Origin: Meloidogyne chitwoodi
Lineage: Eukaryota > Nematoda > Chromadorea > Rhabditida > Meloidogynidae
Direction: 5' to 3'
Assembly (NCBI GenBank): GCA_015183035.1
Contig: JACZZP010000010.1
Location: 1,612,001-1,676,000 of the forward strand
Length of the DNA stretch: 64,000 nt
How positions within the stretch are numbered: the stretch's first letter is position 1; each line of letters begins with the position of its first letter. The notes below the pieces were generated by a model, which had not been told where the DNA came from, ran no database searches, and worked only from the letters and a program-made list of their open reading frames with translations. Position numbers and translations under genes: made by a program. Below are positions 48,152 through 57,482 of the stretch, piece by piece.

Positions 48152-48400
48152 ATGTCTTCAGGCCCAATACGCAAGATGATTGGCCCAACCATAAAACTTC
48201 TCAAAATTGGCATAAATGAGGCACGAGGTATAATAGAAGCTCAACAGGACGTCTTAAGCGAACGACAAATTCTTCGTCTTAGAACAATCAAAAAGCAACT
48301 GTCTAGCAATGTTCTGCGTATTGAGAATCTAAACAAGGAATGGTTAAGTTTTATGAGGCAAATCGACCAAGAGAACCTTTTGGAGGAGGAAAGAACTTAA
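48152..48400 (+). pseudogene. N-terminal gag-like ORF of the LTR element (BEL/Pao-like?)
   Basis: An 82-codon frame about 250 bases after the primer site. It is helical and charged (LRTIKKQLSSNVLRIENLN, then EWLSFMRQIDQENLLEEE), recalling the N-terminal region of nematode BEL/Pao gag proteins. The stop at 48398-48400 is followed by A+T-rich DNA with no protease or reverse transcriptase, so the element is 3'-truncated. The leader 47960-48130 contains a triple ~30-bp repeat (ACCGGAACAACCGGCA). The family is inference. Confidence 0.45.
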
Positions 48401-48800
48401 GTAGTGTATAGTAAGGTTTTAAAACAAAAACATTTTAAAACCCTACTAAACTAGAAAATAAATATTTAAAAGTGGAACATTAAATTAATCAAAAAATTAT
48501 AAAATAATTTTTTAAAATAAAAAACTTAAAAGGTTGAAAAATTTTTAAACTTTATTTTATTTTTTAAAAATTTTTAAACTTTTTTTTATTTTTTAAAAAT
48601 TTTTTAAAATATTTTTTTAATAAAAAAATATTAAATAAATTTTAATAAAAATTTGTTTAAAACTACGATAAAATAATTTTATAAAAAAGATTGGAGGTAA
48701 ATATTTATTTTTTTGAAATTTTTTAAATAATAATTTAACAATATATAATATATTTTTTTATTATAATTTAACAATTGGTAATATATGTTTTTATTAAATT
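48401..48800. other. A+T-rich spacer
   Basis: TTTTTAAA-type low-complexity sequence, no gene seen. Confidence 0.4.
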
Positions 48801-48809
48801 GTCCAAGTA

Positions 48810-49410
48810 AATTAAATATGTTCTTCATCTTTCTGTATGACATCAATACATTCCAAAGGGTAGAAGTATTGATGATTTTTGCCGCCGAATACACATAAAA
48901 GAGGTAGATGCGGGAGATAGAGATCAACACGGTGACGTACGTGAAATATTGCCAAAAATATTAATTTCAGTTTTTTATCTATAAAATTTAATTTTACCTT
49001 ATATTAACCCGAAGGTATCCTCTGAGGGCAAATACCCTATCAGCGCCATAATGTGTAATTTTGCAAGGATATAATTCCATTTGAAATTTATTGAAGTAAT
49101 TTGTAACAAGTCCTTTTTTTCATAGGTGTACACCCGTCCATTAAAATTCTTTGTCCAATACCTGCTGCGACAACATCTACCTCAGTCATTCAAGATAGAT
49201 TTTGAATATATTGAAGATTTTCCAACTTTTTTTTGCGCATCTCACAATGTAGCGTTTCAGGCGTACATCCTCCATTGAATTGACATAATAGACTGATAAG
49301 TGAGGTTTTTCTAATACAAGATGAAGACGGTTTAGATTCAGGTTCTTTGCATTCCCTCCATTTAGTAAAAGCTGTTGACGAAGTTAAGCACGAGGTCCTC
49401 ATTCTGATAA
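48810..49410 (-). pseudogene. Argonaute-like relic (PAZ domain fragment)
   Basis: In one minus-strand frame at 48819-48960 the residues run VRHRVDLYLPHLPLLCV, then KNHQYFYPLECIDV and a stop. This matches the PAZ core of Argonautes (Y-P-x-L-P-L-L followed by a Y-x-P-L-E box). Upstream on the same strand, in shifted frames, are KITHYGADRVFALRGY and VVAAGIGQRILMDGCTPM, compatible with the linker just before PAZ. The pieces do not join by recognisable introns (no AG before the PAZ block) and stops intervene, so this is a broken copy. PAZ binds the 3' end of small RNAs. Assignment is from pattern alone. Confidence 0.45.
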
Positions 49411-49457
49411 TTAGGATTGGAATTTTATTGTCTTATATACCCCTAGCTCAAACTCGT

Positions 49458-49847
49458 TCTGAGCGGAGGGAATACGACAAAAATGTATTAATTTAATTTA
49501 AAAGAATTTAGATACATAAATTTTCTCTTGTTTGTTTTTAGCTTCTCAAAAACTATTTTACCGATCTTGATAAGCTTGTAAATGATCTTGCCAAAAAAAT
49601 TTGGTACATTTGCTCAAGGGCATTAGAGGCCGTCCAAGGAAATGATAATGCGCTTCAGCAGTTAGTTTCTGCGTTAAGAATTATTGAAAGGGAAGAGAGG
49701 TTTTTAACTTTTTAAATTATTTTTCGAGAAAATAAAAGATTTGCTTTAAAAATAATAATATAAAGTTTTTACATAAAATTCCTAAAAAGGATCGACACCT
49801 ATTATTTGGACCAAAGACCTGTTTCCAATGATTTTATGCCACCAGGG
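49458..49847 (+). pseudogene. 390-bp duplicated fragment of sec-6
   Basis: Matches 60732-61121 of sec-6 (constant offset 11274): the end of exon 4, intron 4, exon 5, intron 5 and the start of exon 6. One difference was noticed (an A for C at about 49592, changing a Gln codon to Lys). The fragment starts at TCTGAGCGG and stops at CCACCAGGG, where satellite B-like sequence followed before the Harbinger element inserted. It has no promoter or start of its own. Confidence 0.95.
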
Positions 49848-50363
49848 GCCTTTCTCAATTAGCCACCAATTCTGCGGAAGTGGTTCTGTGCACAGACCAC
49901 AGAACCACAGAATTTCTTTCTCAATTATCCACAGATTCTGTGTACGCAGATTCTGTGGAAACACCCGCAGAATCTGTGGAAACTTCCGCAGATTCTGCAA
50001 AAACATAAAAAACATGCAAAAACCACAGAATTCTTTCTCAATTCACTTTTCCATCCACAGAAAAATATCCACAGATTCTGAGCACTTTCCGCAGATTCTG
50101 AGCATTTCTTTCTCAATTATTTTACATTATGTGGAAAATACAATGATTCAGTGTAAAGATTCCACCATGCTATTTAAATCTGCGAGGCCCTTTGGAAAAA
50201 CTTTAAAAATTTTTATCTCGGCCTAAAAATTTTATTTTTTCAAAATTTAAAAAGATTATTATAATTCAAACATTTCTCTATCCATCAATATAAAATTCAT
50301 CATTTTATTTTGTTAAATTCTTTTTTAAAATTTATTTTAAAAAAGTTATACTTTTCAGTATTA

Positions 50364-51540
50364 ATGTTTTTTAATTTTGGTAAAAATCCAATTATAGAAG
50401 ATGAACAACAGATGTTATTACAAGAAAAAATATACAGGCCAAGGAAATATTTTGAATTAGACAATTTTCGCGAAAGATTTCGTCTTGATAAAACCTTATT
50501 TGAACAACTTCTTTGTGAAATTGGCAATAGTCTTAAACCTGTTGTAGCTACCAACCATGCATTATCCGCTCAAGATAAACTCTTAGCCGCTCTTAGATTT
50601 TATGCCACAGGAAGCATTTATGGAGTGCTTGGTGATGCACATGGACCTTCAAGAGCATCAATTGGTAGAGCAATACAACAAGTAACAAGGGTCATAAATT
50701 TATATTTGTTTCAACGAATAGTAGCTTATCCGGAAAACTTTGGTAATTATTTAATTTTACTTTTAAAAAATTTTATAAAGATAATACTGCTACAGGCTTT
50801 TTTGAAAAGGGTGGTATTCCGTCAATTTTTGGATGTATTGATGGAACATTGATAAAAATTTTGGCACCACACAACTTTGAGGATCAATTTGTTGATCGTA
50901 AAAACGATCATTCACTAAATATTATGATTGTTTGTGGACCAAATTTAAAATTTTATGATGCTTCTGTTCGATGGCCGGGAAGTGTTCATGATTCCCGTGT
51001 TTTTCGCAACTCTCATCTTTTTCAAAATCTTAGTAATGGTTGGAGGCCTTTTCCTGGTGCAGTTCTTTTGGGCGATTCGGGTATAATTTAATAAAAATTA
51101 CATATAATACTTTAAATATTGCAGGATATCCCCTGCGCGATTATCTTCTCACTCCAATAACAAACCCAAAATAATTCTGAACAAAAATACAACAATTCTC
51201 ACAAGAAGACTCGACGTCTCATAGAATGTGCAATTGGCGTGTTAAAAGAATCCTTTAGGTAACTTATGTCATTTAATTAAAAATTAAACTTTATTAATTC
51301 AGATGTTTGAAGAGATTACAGGTAAAAGAACCAATGTTTGCTGCTGAAATTATAAAGGCCTGTTTGACCCTGCATAATTATCGTACAACAGCAACAACAG
51401 AAATTACTGAAAATGAAGAGGAGGAGGAAAACAATGAAAACTACAGTGAAGAAAACAATGAAGAAAATGATTTGGAAGGAAATAATGAAAGACAGAAAGG
51501 ACTCACAAAATTGCGACAAATAACAAGTTTATTTGAATAA
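50364..51540 (+). pseudogene. HARBI1-like DDE transposase with one frameshift
   Basis: Exons 50364-50742, 50797-51080, 51125-51258 and 51303-51540. Features: helix-turn-helix region (HALSAQDKLLAALRFYATG, then HGPSRASIGRAIQQV), first Asp in GCIDGTLI, second in GSVHDSRVF, LLGDSGYPLRDYLLTP, and the final Glu in RRLIECAIGVLK. An acidic tail (NEEEEENNENYSEENNEE) follows. The frame breaks in an A-run at about 51166-51169: one extra A puts a stop after LTPITNPK, whereas the next frame continues normally. A cut-and-paste transposase; the copy is inactive unless the A-run is an assembly error. The ATG at 50364 is chosen because upstream codons are not ATG. Confidence 0.85.
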
Positions 51541-51572
51541 AATTTTTTATAACAATTTAATAAATAAAATTT

Positions 51573-52315
51573 TTAATAATTTGAATCAAGATCTAAATAA
51601 TTTTTATCAAAAATATTGGACGGCTTGTTTCGATTTTCCAGTTCTTGTATTTGTAATTCTAATTTCCTCTTCTTTAATTTTGCTACTTGAATCAAAATAT
51701 CCAAATATTCTTCTTTTTTTTTATTGTATGAATAATCTACATCAACTGTTTTAATTAAAATATTTTTTAATGTTAGAAAATTGAAAAAACCTTCTACACT
51801 TGCTCTTTTTCTTTTGACAGATTTTGGAGTATTCAATTTTGATTGTTCATCTAAAAGTTCAAAGTCTTCAAAATTTGTTTTTTGATTGTAAAATTGAAAT
51901 TCTTCTGCTGCTCCTACACCAGAATCAGGTATTTTTAGGCCTTCACAAGGTGATTTTGCGCCTAAAATTTCTTTAACAATTAAATCTATTTCGTTGAGTC
52001 TCGATTCGCCACCACTTCCCGTAGCAGTGTTTCTATCAAGTTTATTCTGAAAATATTATTTAATTAATTAATTATTAAAATATAAATAACCTTGAATTCC
52101 TTGACTATAGACGGCCATTTTGTACCAGATAACCACTTAGAGTCCCGTGTTCTTGTCCAATCGTGGTTTTTCGATTTACAAATATTAAATATTTTGTCCC
52201 AAACTTGTCTTTTTTCATCAAGACTAATTTTAGAAGAAAATTTACCATTAATAATTGAAAAATCCTCTTTAATTAACAATAAAAGCTCCTTTTTTTCAGC
52301 ATTTTTTTTGTCCAT
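51573..52315 (-). CDS. Harbinger Myb/SANT-like accessory protein, 232 aa
   Basis: Minus strand, exons 52315-52091 and 52046-51573, phase-0 junction, frame intact. The N-terminal 75 residues form a Myb/SANT-like trihelix with W/K spacing (KRQVWDKIFNICKSKNHDW and a TKWPSIVKEFK helix). A polar linker, then SVKRKRASVEGFF (likely nuclear localisation), and a C-terminal coiled coil (KLKKRKLELQIQELENR) follow. In Harbinger elements this second protein binds the transposase and carries it into the nucleus or onto the ends. Unlike the transposase, it has no visible lesion. Confidence 0.8.
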
Positions 52316-52668
52316 ATTTTACTAAAAACAAACAAATATTAATAAAAGTACAAAAGTTTTGGGGCGAATTTAAGGATTTTTTAAATTCTAGGGATTTTCC
52401 ACAGAAAAAAATACACAGAACCACAGAAAATGAATTGAGAAAGAGATTCTGTGGCTCTGTGGCAAAAAACCACAGATCTGCGAATTTTACGCAGAATTTT
52501 ATGACCGCAGAATCTGCGGGTGTTTTCCACAGATTCTGGGGTGTTTCCACAGAATCTGCGGGCGCCGCAGAATCTGCATACGCAGAATTTAATTGAGAAA
52601 GAATCTCCGCAGAATCTGCGGTCTGTGCACAGAATGCAGAATCTGTGGGTAATTGAGAAAGGCCCCAG

Positions 52669-53399
52669 GGGAGGGAATTTGTATTATAGAGTTTTCCCTC
52701 CAGGAAAATTTGTTTTCATCTAGTGAGGGAATTTGTATTATAGAGTTTTCCCTCCAGGGAAATTTTGTTTCATCTAGTGAGGGAATTTGTTTTGAGGAGT
52801 TTTCCGAACAGGAAAATTTGTTTTCATCTAGTGAGGGAATTTGTATTATAGAGTTTTCCCTCCAGGGAAATTTTGTTTCATCTAGTGAGGGAATTTGTTT
52901 TGAGGAGTTTTCCGAACAGGAAAATTTGTTTTCATCTAGTGAGGGAATTTGTATTATAGAGTTTTCCCTCCAGGGAAATTTTGTTTCATCTAGTGAGGGA
53001 ATTTGTTTTGAGGAGTTTTCCCTCCAGGGAATTTTGTTTCATCTAGTGAGGGAATTTGTTTTGAGGAGTTTTCCGAACAGGAAAATTTGTTTTATCTAGT
53101 GAGGGAATTTGTATTATAGAGTTTTCCCTCCAGGGAAATTTTGTTTCATCTAGTGAGGGAATTTGTTTTGAGTTTTCCGAACAGGAAAATTTGTTTTCAT
53201 CTAGTGAGGGAATTTGTATTATGGAGTTTTCCCTCCAGGGAATTTTGTTTCATCTAGTGAGGGAATTTGTTTTGAGGAGTTTTCCGAACAGGAAAATTTG
53301 TTTTCATCTAGTGAGGGAATTTGTATTATAGAGTTTTCCCTCCAGGGAAATTTTGTTTCATCTAGTGAGGGAATTTGTTTTGTGGGGTTTTCCGAATAT
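52669..53399. repeat. satellite B, second block
   Basis: About 13 units of the 54-bp satellite, mostly 107-108-bp dimers as in the right half of 37600-40665. It ends with the same GTTTTGTGGGGTTTTCC variant monomer, after which the segmental duplication begins. The 79-codon frame 53214-53453 equals the one at 40480-40719, so the duplication includes at least the last 180 bases of satellite. Confidence 0.93.
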
Positions 53400-53449
53400 A
53401 ATAAACGAAAAAAAAATAAAGCTCAAAGTTTCTCCTTAACTTTAATATA

Positions 53450-53855
53450 TTAGAATATATAAAAAATCACATTTTTCTTGACAGTTTCGAGATCCTTAAA
53501 TATTCCAATTACACGACCACGAGCTACAGCGTAGAATTTGTCATCAGTATCTTTCTCTTTAGCATCAACTAAATTTCATTAAATTTTAAAAACATTTTAA
53601 TTATAAAATTACACAAAGTCGATGTAGGACGTGATTTTTCAACAAAGGCCTCAGCTTCTTGACGAGTTTTAAATTTTTTGTAGACTCCTTGAGGAAAGCC
53701 CTTCATTGCAGCCTTAGCTTCCTATATAGAAAAAATAAATTATTTATAAAGTAGATCCTTAAATTTTAAATCATTTATACCTTATACGTTGGAAACACTC
53801 CGCGATTATATCCATAGGCAACACCATAAAAAAATGAAGGCTGATTCTCGGTCAT
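53450..53855 (-). pseudogene. RNase H1-like N-terminal fragment, copy 2
   Basis: Exons 53855-53781, 53721-53613 and 53568-53450. It has the same sequence and the same truncation after the start of the second hybrid-binding domain as copy 1, again next to satellite B. The shared break shows that the truncation preceded the duplication. Confidence 0.65.
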
Positions 53856-54203
53856 TTTTTTTTTAAAATAAAGTAGACAAATTTAAATAACTAAAATAAA
53901 AAAATAAATTTAATCTTGAAAAATTAATAATATGAGATCTAAAAAATAAATTGAATTTAGATAAAAAGAATTTTATAAACTAAAAACTATGCAACCACCT
54001 AATTGATGAATGATACAACCAAATTGATGATTTTCGAAAAATTAAACTAATAAAATAAAAAATTCAAATATAAAACAAAATAAAATTGTTAACATTCAAG
54101 AACTAAATGCAATAAAAATTTATACATAATTAATAAACAAATCAAAAATTCTTAAAAAATGAAGTCAAAAAATAATATTACAATTCTTTTTCTAATAAAT
54201 TTT

Positions 54204-55081
54204 CTACGTATGAGAAGCTTGGGATGAAATAAATTCATCAGCAGTAGCAATAGCCTTTTCCCTTTCTTCTTTTTGTTGTTCCAAATTATCAGAAATAGCA
54301 GCTGGTGCTTTACCAAGTTCTCCAGCAGTAACTTCCCAAAGAACTTTATCAACCTCTTCCTGTGCTAATTCTTCCATATTTTCAGGTTCAAATGATTCCA
54401 TTGTTTCCTCAATAATTTCTTCAATTAGACCCATTTTTGTCATTTCTTTGGCCATTTCCCGCATTATTTGCATTACTTCGGGCACATAAAATTTAAAAAA
54501 TAAGTTACAGATGTTTTAAAAAATCCTAATATTATTATAAATTTATTATAGTAAGTTGAAAAATGTTCAAACCTTAACCAATTGTTGCATAACTCGCATT
54601 ACTTCAGTTGATTGCTTCAAAGTACCAGCCATACTTATTGTTGCCATTTGATGATCCATATTCATAATAATTGAATTGATTTGAGCAGATGTTGCATGAA
54701 GTTTGGCGATAGACTTAAAAATAAATATTAGAATTATATTTCAAAAAAATCCTGTAAAAAATCCTGTAAAAAAACCTTTTTAGAATGAACAATTGATTTG
54801 GCCAAAATAACACAAACATCTCTATCCCCCTTTTTAGCTGCTGCTTTAATTTCTCTTTTAACCTAAATTTTAATTTAAAAAATTAGAAACAAATTTTGAC
54901 AATAATTTTACTTTTTCTTCCTCTTATAATTGAATTAATTTGACGATTTAGATGAGAAATTTCAAGTCGAAGCTTCCTTTGCAAAACGCGAACCTACAAT
55001 AATAATTCAAAATGTTAATAGTTTTAAAGAAATAAATACTTGCTCGTTAGGGTCAACCTTAACTCTTCCAAACAAACCCAT
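54204..55081 (-). pseudogene. vps-24: CHMP3/VPS24, damaged copy 2
   Basis: Exons (minus) 55081-55040, 54993-54912, 54862-54776, 54713-54573 and 54485-54204. It carries the same two lesions as copy 1: two bases missing in exon 2, and TTTTAT in place of an AG acceptor before exon 5. One amino-acid difference is seen at the end (SQASHT here, SQASRT in copy 1). The coding sequence is otherwise free of stops, so decay is recent, or the gene tolerates unusual splicing. Confidence 0.8.
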
Positions 55082-55487
55082 TTATATAATGAAATCAATT
55101 TTATCTGAAAAAATACGCATTTTAATAATTAAAAATTTAAAATGCTGTATTTTAGTGAGCCCTTATCATTTCTACGCATCTCTGTTTTCAGACTTTTCTG
55201 GCATTTTGGCATTATGTTTTTTGTAACGTAGGTATTTTAAACATTCACTGTCATTTTTTCCACTTTGAAATTTTTATATAAAATGTTAAAAGTAAAAACA
55301 TTATTATTTAAAAACATCAAAATTTTTATTTTTTGAAAAAGTTTATTTAATAAAACCATAAATATTTATTTAACCTTCGGAACTTTTTAACTTTCATATT
55401 TTTAGACTGCATATTTTATTTCTTATTTTTTATTTAGGAGTTAGGTATTTTGATATTTCATCGATATTTTTCTTAACACGCAAATTA

Positions 55488-56980
55488 ATGCTTTGGTCTC
55501 CGATTTTGAATGATTCTCTGTGTCGGCTACCGTACTATCATGGACTTGTGAGTTCTTTTTTTAACGTTTTCAGCTTGAAAAAATAATTTTCATTCAGTTG
55601 CCAATAGAGGATGCAGTCGCAATGCTAAAGAAGGAAGGGGACTTCATCGTTCGTACGAGTGTAGAATTTTCTGGTGATGCTCGATCATTTGTTCTGTCAA
55701 CGGTCTTTGAAGGAGTGGCGCGGCACTATATCTTCAAGATGCAAAATGGCCTCATCGCATTAGACTTCAAAAGGGAAAGAGGTTTCGGTACAATTCAAGA
55801 GTTCGTGGATGCACATTTGAGAACAAGCACGCCTATATGCACGGTAAGAGAAAAACTTCCTTTTTGATCGAATGTTCTTTTTAGGACATAAATGTCCTGC
55901 TCAAGCGCCCAATTGGAAGGCAGGAATGGGAGCTCTCCCACTCCGCAATCAAGAAGGGAGAGGAGCTAGGGAGTGGAGCATTTGGAGTCGTCAGAACTGG
56001 CTCGCTCAAGTTAGCCGACGGGACAACCAAAAGAGTGGCAATAAAAGAGTCTGTGCAGTCAATATGTTCAAATAAACAAATCAAGGAGTTTATGAACGAG
56101 GCCCGAGTCATGCGGCGATTCAAGCATCCAAATGTCATCTTTTGCTATGGTAATTCCTTAATCATTGTAATCCAATAATATTTTATTATTTTATTCACAG
56201 GTGTAGCTTTTGGACAGGAACCGTTGATGATAGTCATGGACTTGGCAACAGAGGGCGCTCTGAAGGATCATCTAAAGCTACAGAGAAGGGGAATGGAGGC
56301 CAAATTATATATGTGCCTTGGAGCTGCTTCTGGATTGAACTATGTGCATGAGCGGAATGTAGTCCACTGTGATATCGCTGCTAGAAACTGTTTATTCAGT
56401 GGGAATGAGGTTGGTTATAACTAAAATTTAATTAATATTAACTAATTTTAAAGGTCAAAATAGCCGACTTTGGTCTTGCCAGGGAGCTCGAGAACAATGA
56501 AAAGGAAATCAGAGTGAGACAGGGCCAGAAAGTTCCAATCAAATATTTGCCGCCCGATGCATTGATAGAGAGGGCCTTTACCAAGAAGTCGGATGTTTGG
56601 GCTTTTGGGGTGCTTTGCTGGAAGATTTTCGCAGATGGTATGGAGCCATATAATGAATTATTGGATCTAAATCTAGTTGCTAAAAAGGTTAATTTTTATC
56701 TTAAAACTCAAAATAAATTTTTTTAATTAAGATTATTGAAGGTCAACGTCTTAATTTTCGTGAAAATACTCCTGAGAAATTTTGCAAGTTTGTCAATGAC
56801 TGTGTTTGGAATAAAAATGCGAAGATCCGGTGTGAAATGCGGCAGGCAAAAACATGGCTCGAGAAAAATGTTCCTGAGCTTTGCGGAAGGCAACGAGGAA
56901 GTTCTAAAAGCCCTGAAAGAAAGGACAACAACAAGAATAGTCGAGAGAAAAGCAAGCAACGAAAGAAGTCAGGGAAATGA
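55488..56980 (+). CDS. SH2-domain tyrosine kinase, Fes/Fer-like nematode family, 420 aa
   Basis: Six exons: 55488-55547, 55598-55843, 55885-56149, 56201-56409, 56454-56687 and 56732-56980 (1263 nt). The SH2 domain starts YYHGLLPIEDAVAML, with the phosphotyrosine-binding Arg in DFIVRTS. The kinase domain has a glycine loop (GSGAFGVV), VAIK lysine, NEARVM Glu and DFG (IADFGLAREL). The catalytic loop reads HCDIAARN: Cys replaces the HRD Arg, while the Asp and Asn are kept. The APE motif is replaced by LPPDAL. The C-terminal tail is Lys/Arg/Ser-rich. The short SH2-kinase layout without F-BAR is that of the expanded nematode Fer-like kinases, many of them sperm-enriched. It is predicted active but RD-independent; substrate unknown. 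Confidence 0.9.
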
Positions 56981-57482
56981 AAAGTATTGTCAAATCACTT
57001 TTATTAAAATAATTATTTAAATCATTTAAAAAATTGTATTATGTTAGAATAATTTGAAATTTTATTTGGGCATAAATTTTCCGCTAAAAAAGGATTTTCC
57101 ATTGAAGAGGAATTTTCTGAAAAAATTGGATGAATAGTCCGTAGGAGATTTGTCTGATAATCGCAGCACAACTTCAAAGCGCTAATGGAGAAATTAAAAG
57201 TAACAAAATCCCAATAGGACTCAAAGCTAAAAGCTTTATTGATCGAAAGTATCTTGAACATTACCCCTGTCGTAACTTATCAAGAATTTTTCAACGCTTC
57301 CCGCGTCGTACTCTCAAAAATATAGCTCCCATCAAATTTTTAGCTCATCAACTGTTTTCATTTTTCAAAGGAAAATTTGCAATTTTATTTAAAAATAATT
57401 TACATGGCAGATTAAATTATACAAACTATACTTCTTTAGAGTCATATCAATTTCTTAGTCCAATTTTATTAAATTTAATCTA
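56981..57482. other. intergenic, no gene recognised
   Basis: A less A+T-biased stretch (57060-57360) with short open frames on both strands but no motif or splice support. Possibly a gene relic, or leader of the next gene. Confidence 0.4.

Larger units (their letters stand above)
49843..52668 (+). mobile_element. PIF/Harbinger DNA transposon, 2820 bp, with CAG target duplication
   Basis: The element 49846-52665 has termini GGGCCTTTCTCAATTA and TAATTGAGAAAGGCCC and is flanked by CAG at 49843-49845 and 52666-52668, the 3-bp duplication expected for PIF/Harbinger. It encodes a DDE transposase (plus) and a Myb/SANT-like protein (minus), the standard two-gene layout. Both ends carry dense subterminal repeats (about 49860-50130 and 52390-52650) of CCACAGATTCTG and CCGCAGAATCTGCGG types, probable transposase binding sites. 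It inserted at the junction between the sec-6 fragment and satellite B. Confidence 0.92.
53400..55484. repeat. segmental duplication, copy 2 (empty-site copy)
   Basis: Near-identical to copy 1 but without the solo LTR, satellite C, the third CHMP3 piece and the two MITEs. Homology fades at about 55484, just before the kinase gene's start codon. Confidence 0.9.

Noticed and set aside
57022..57261. 79-codon minus-strand frame
   Set aside because: No motif, and plus-strand frames overlap it; splice sites do not support it.
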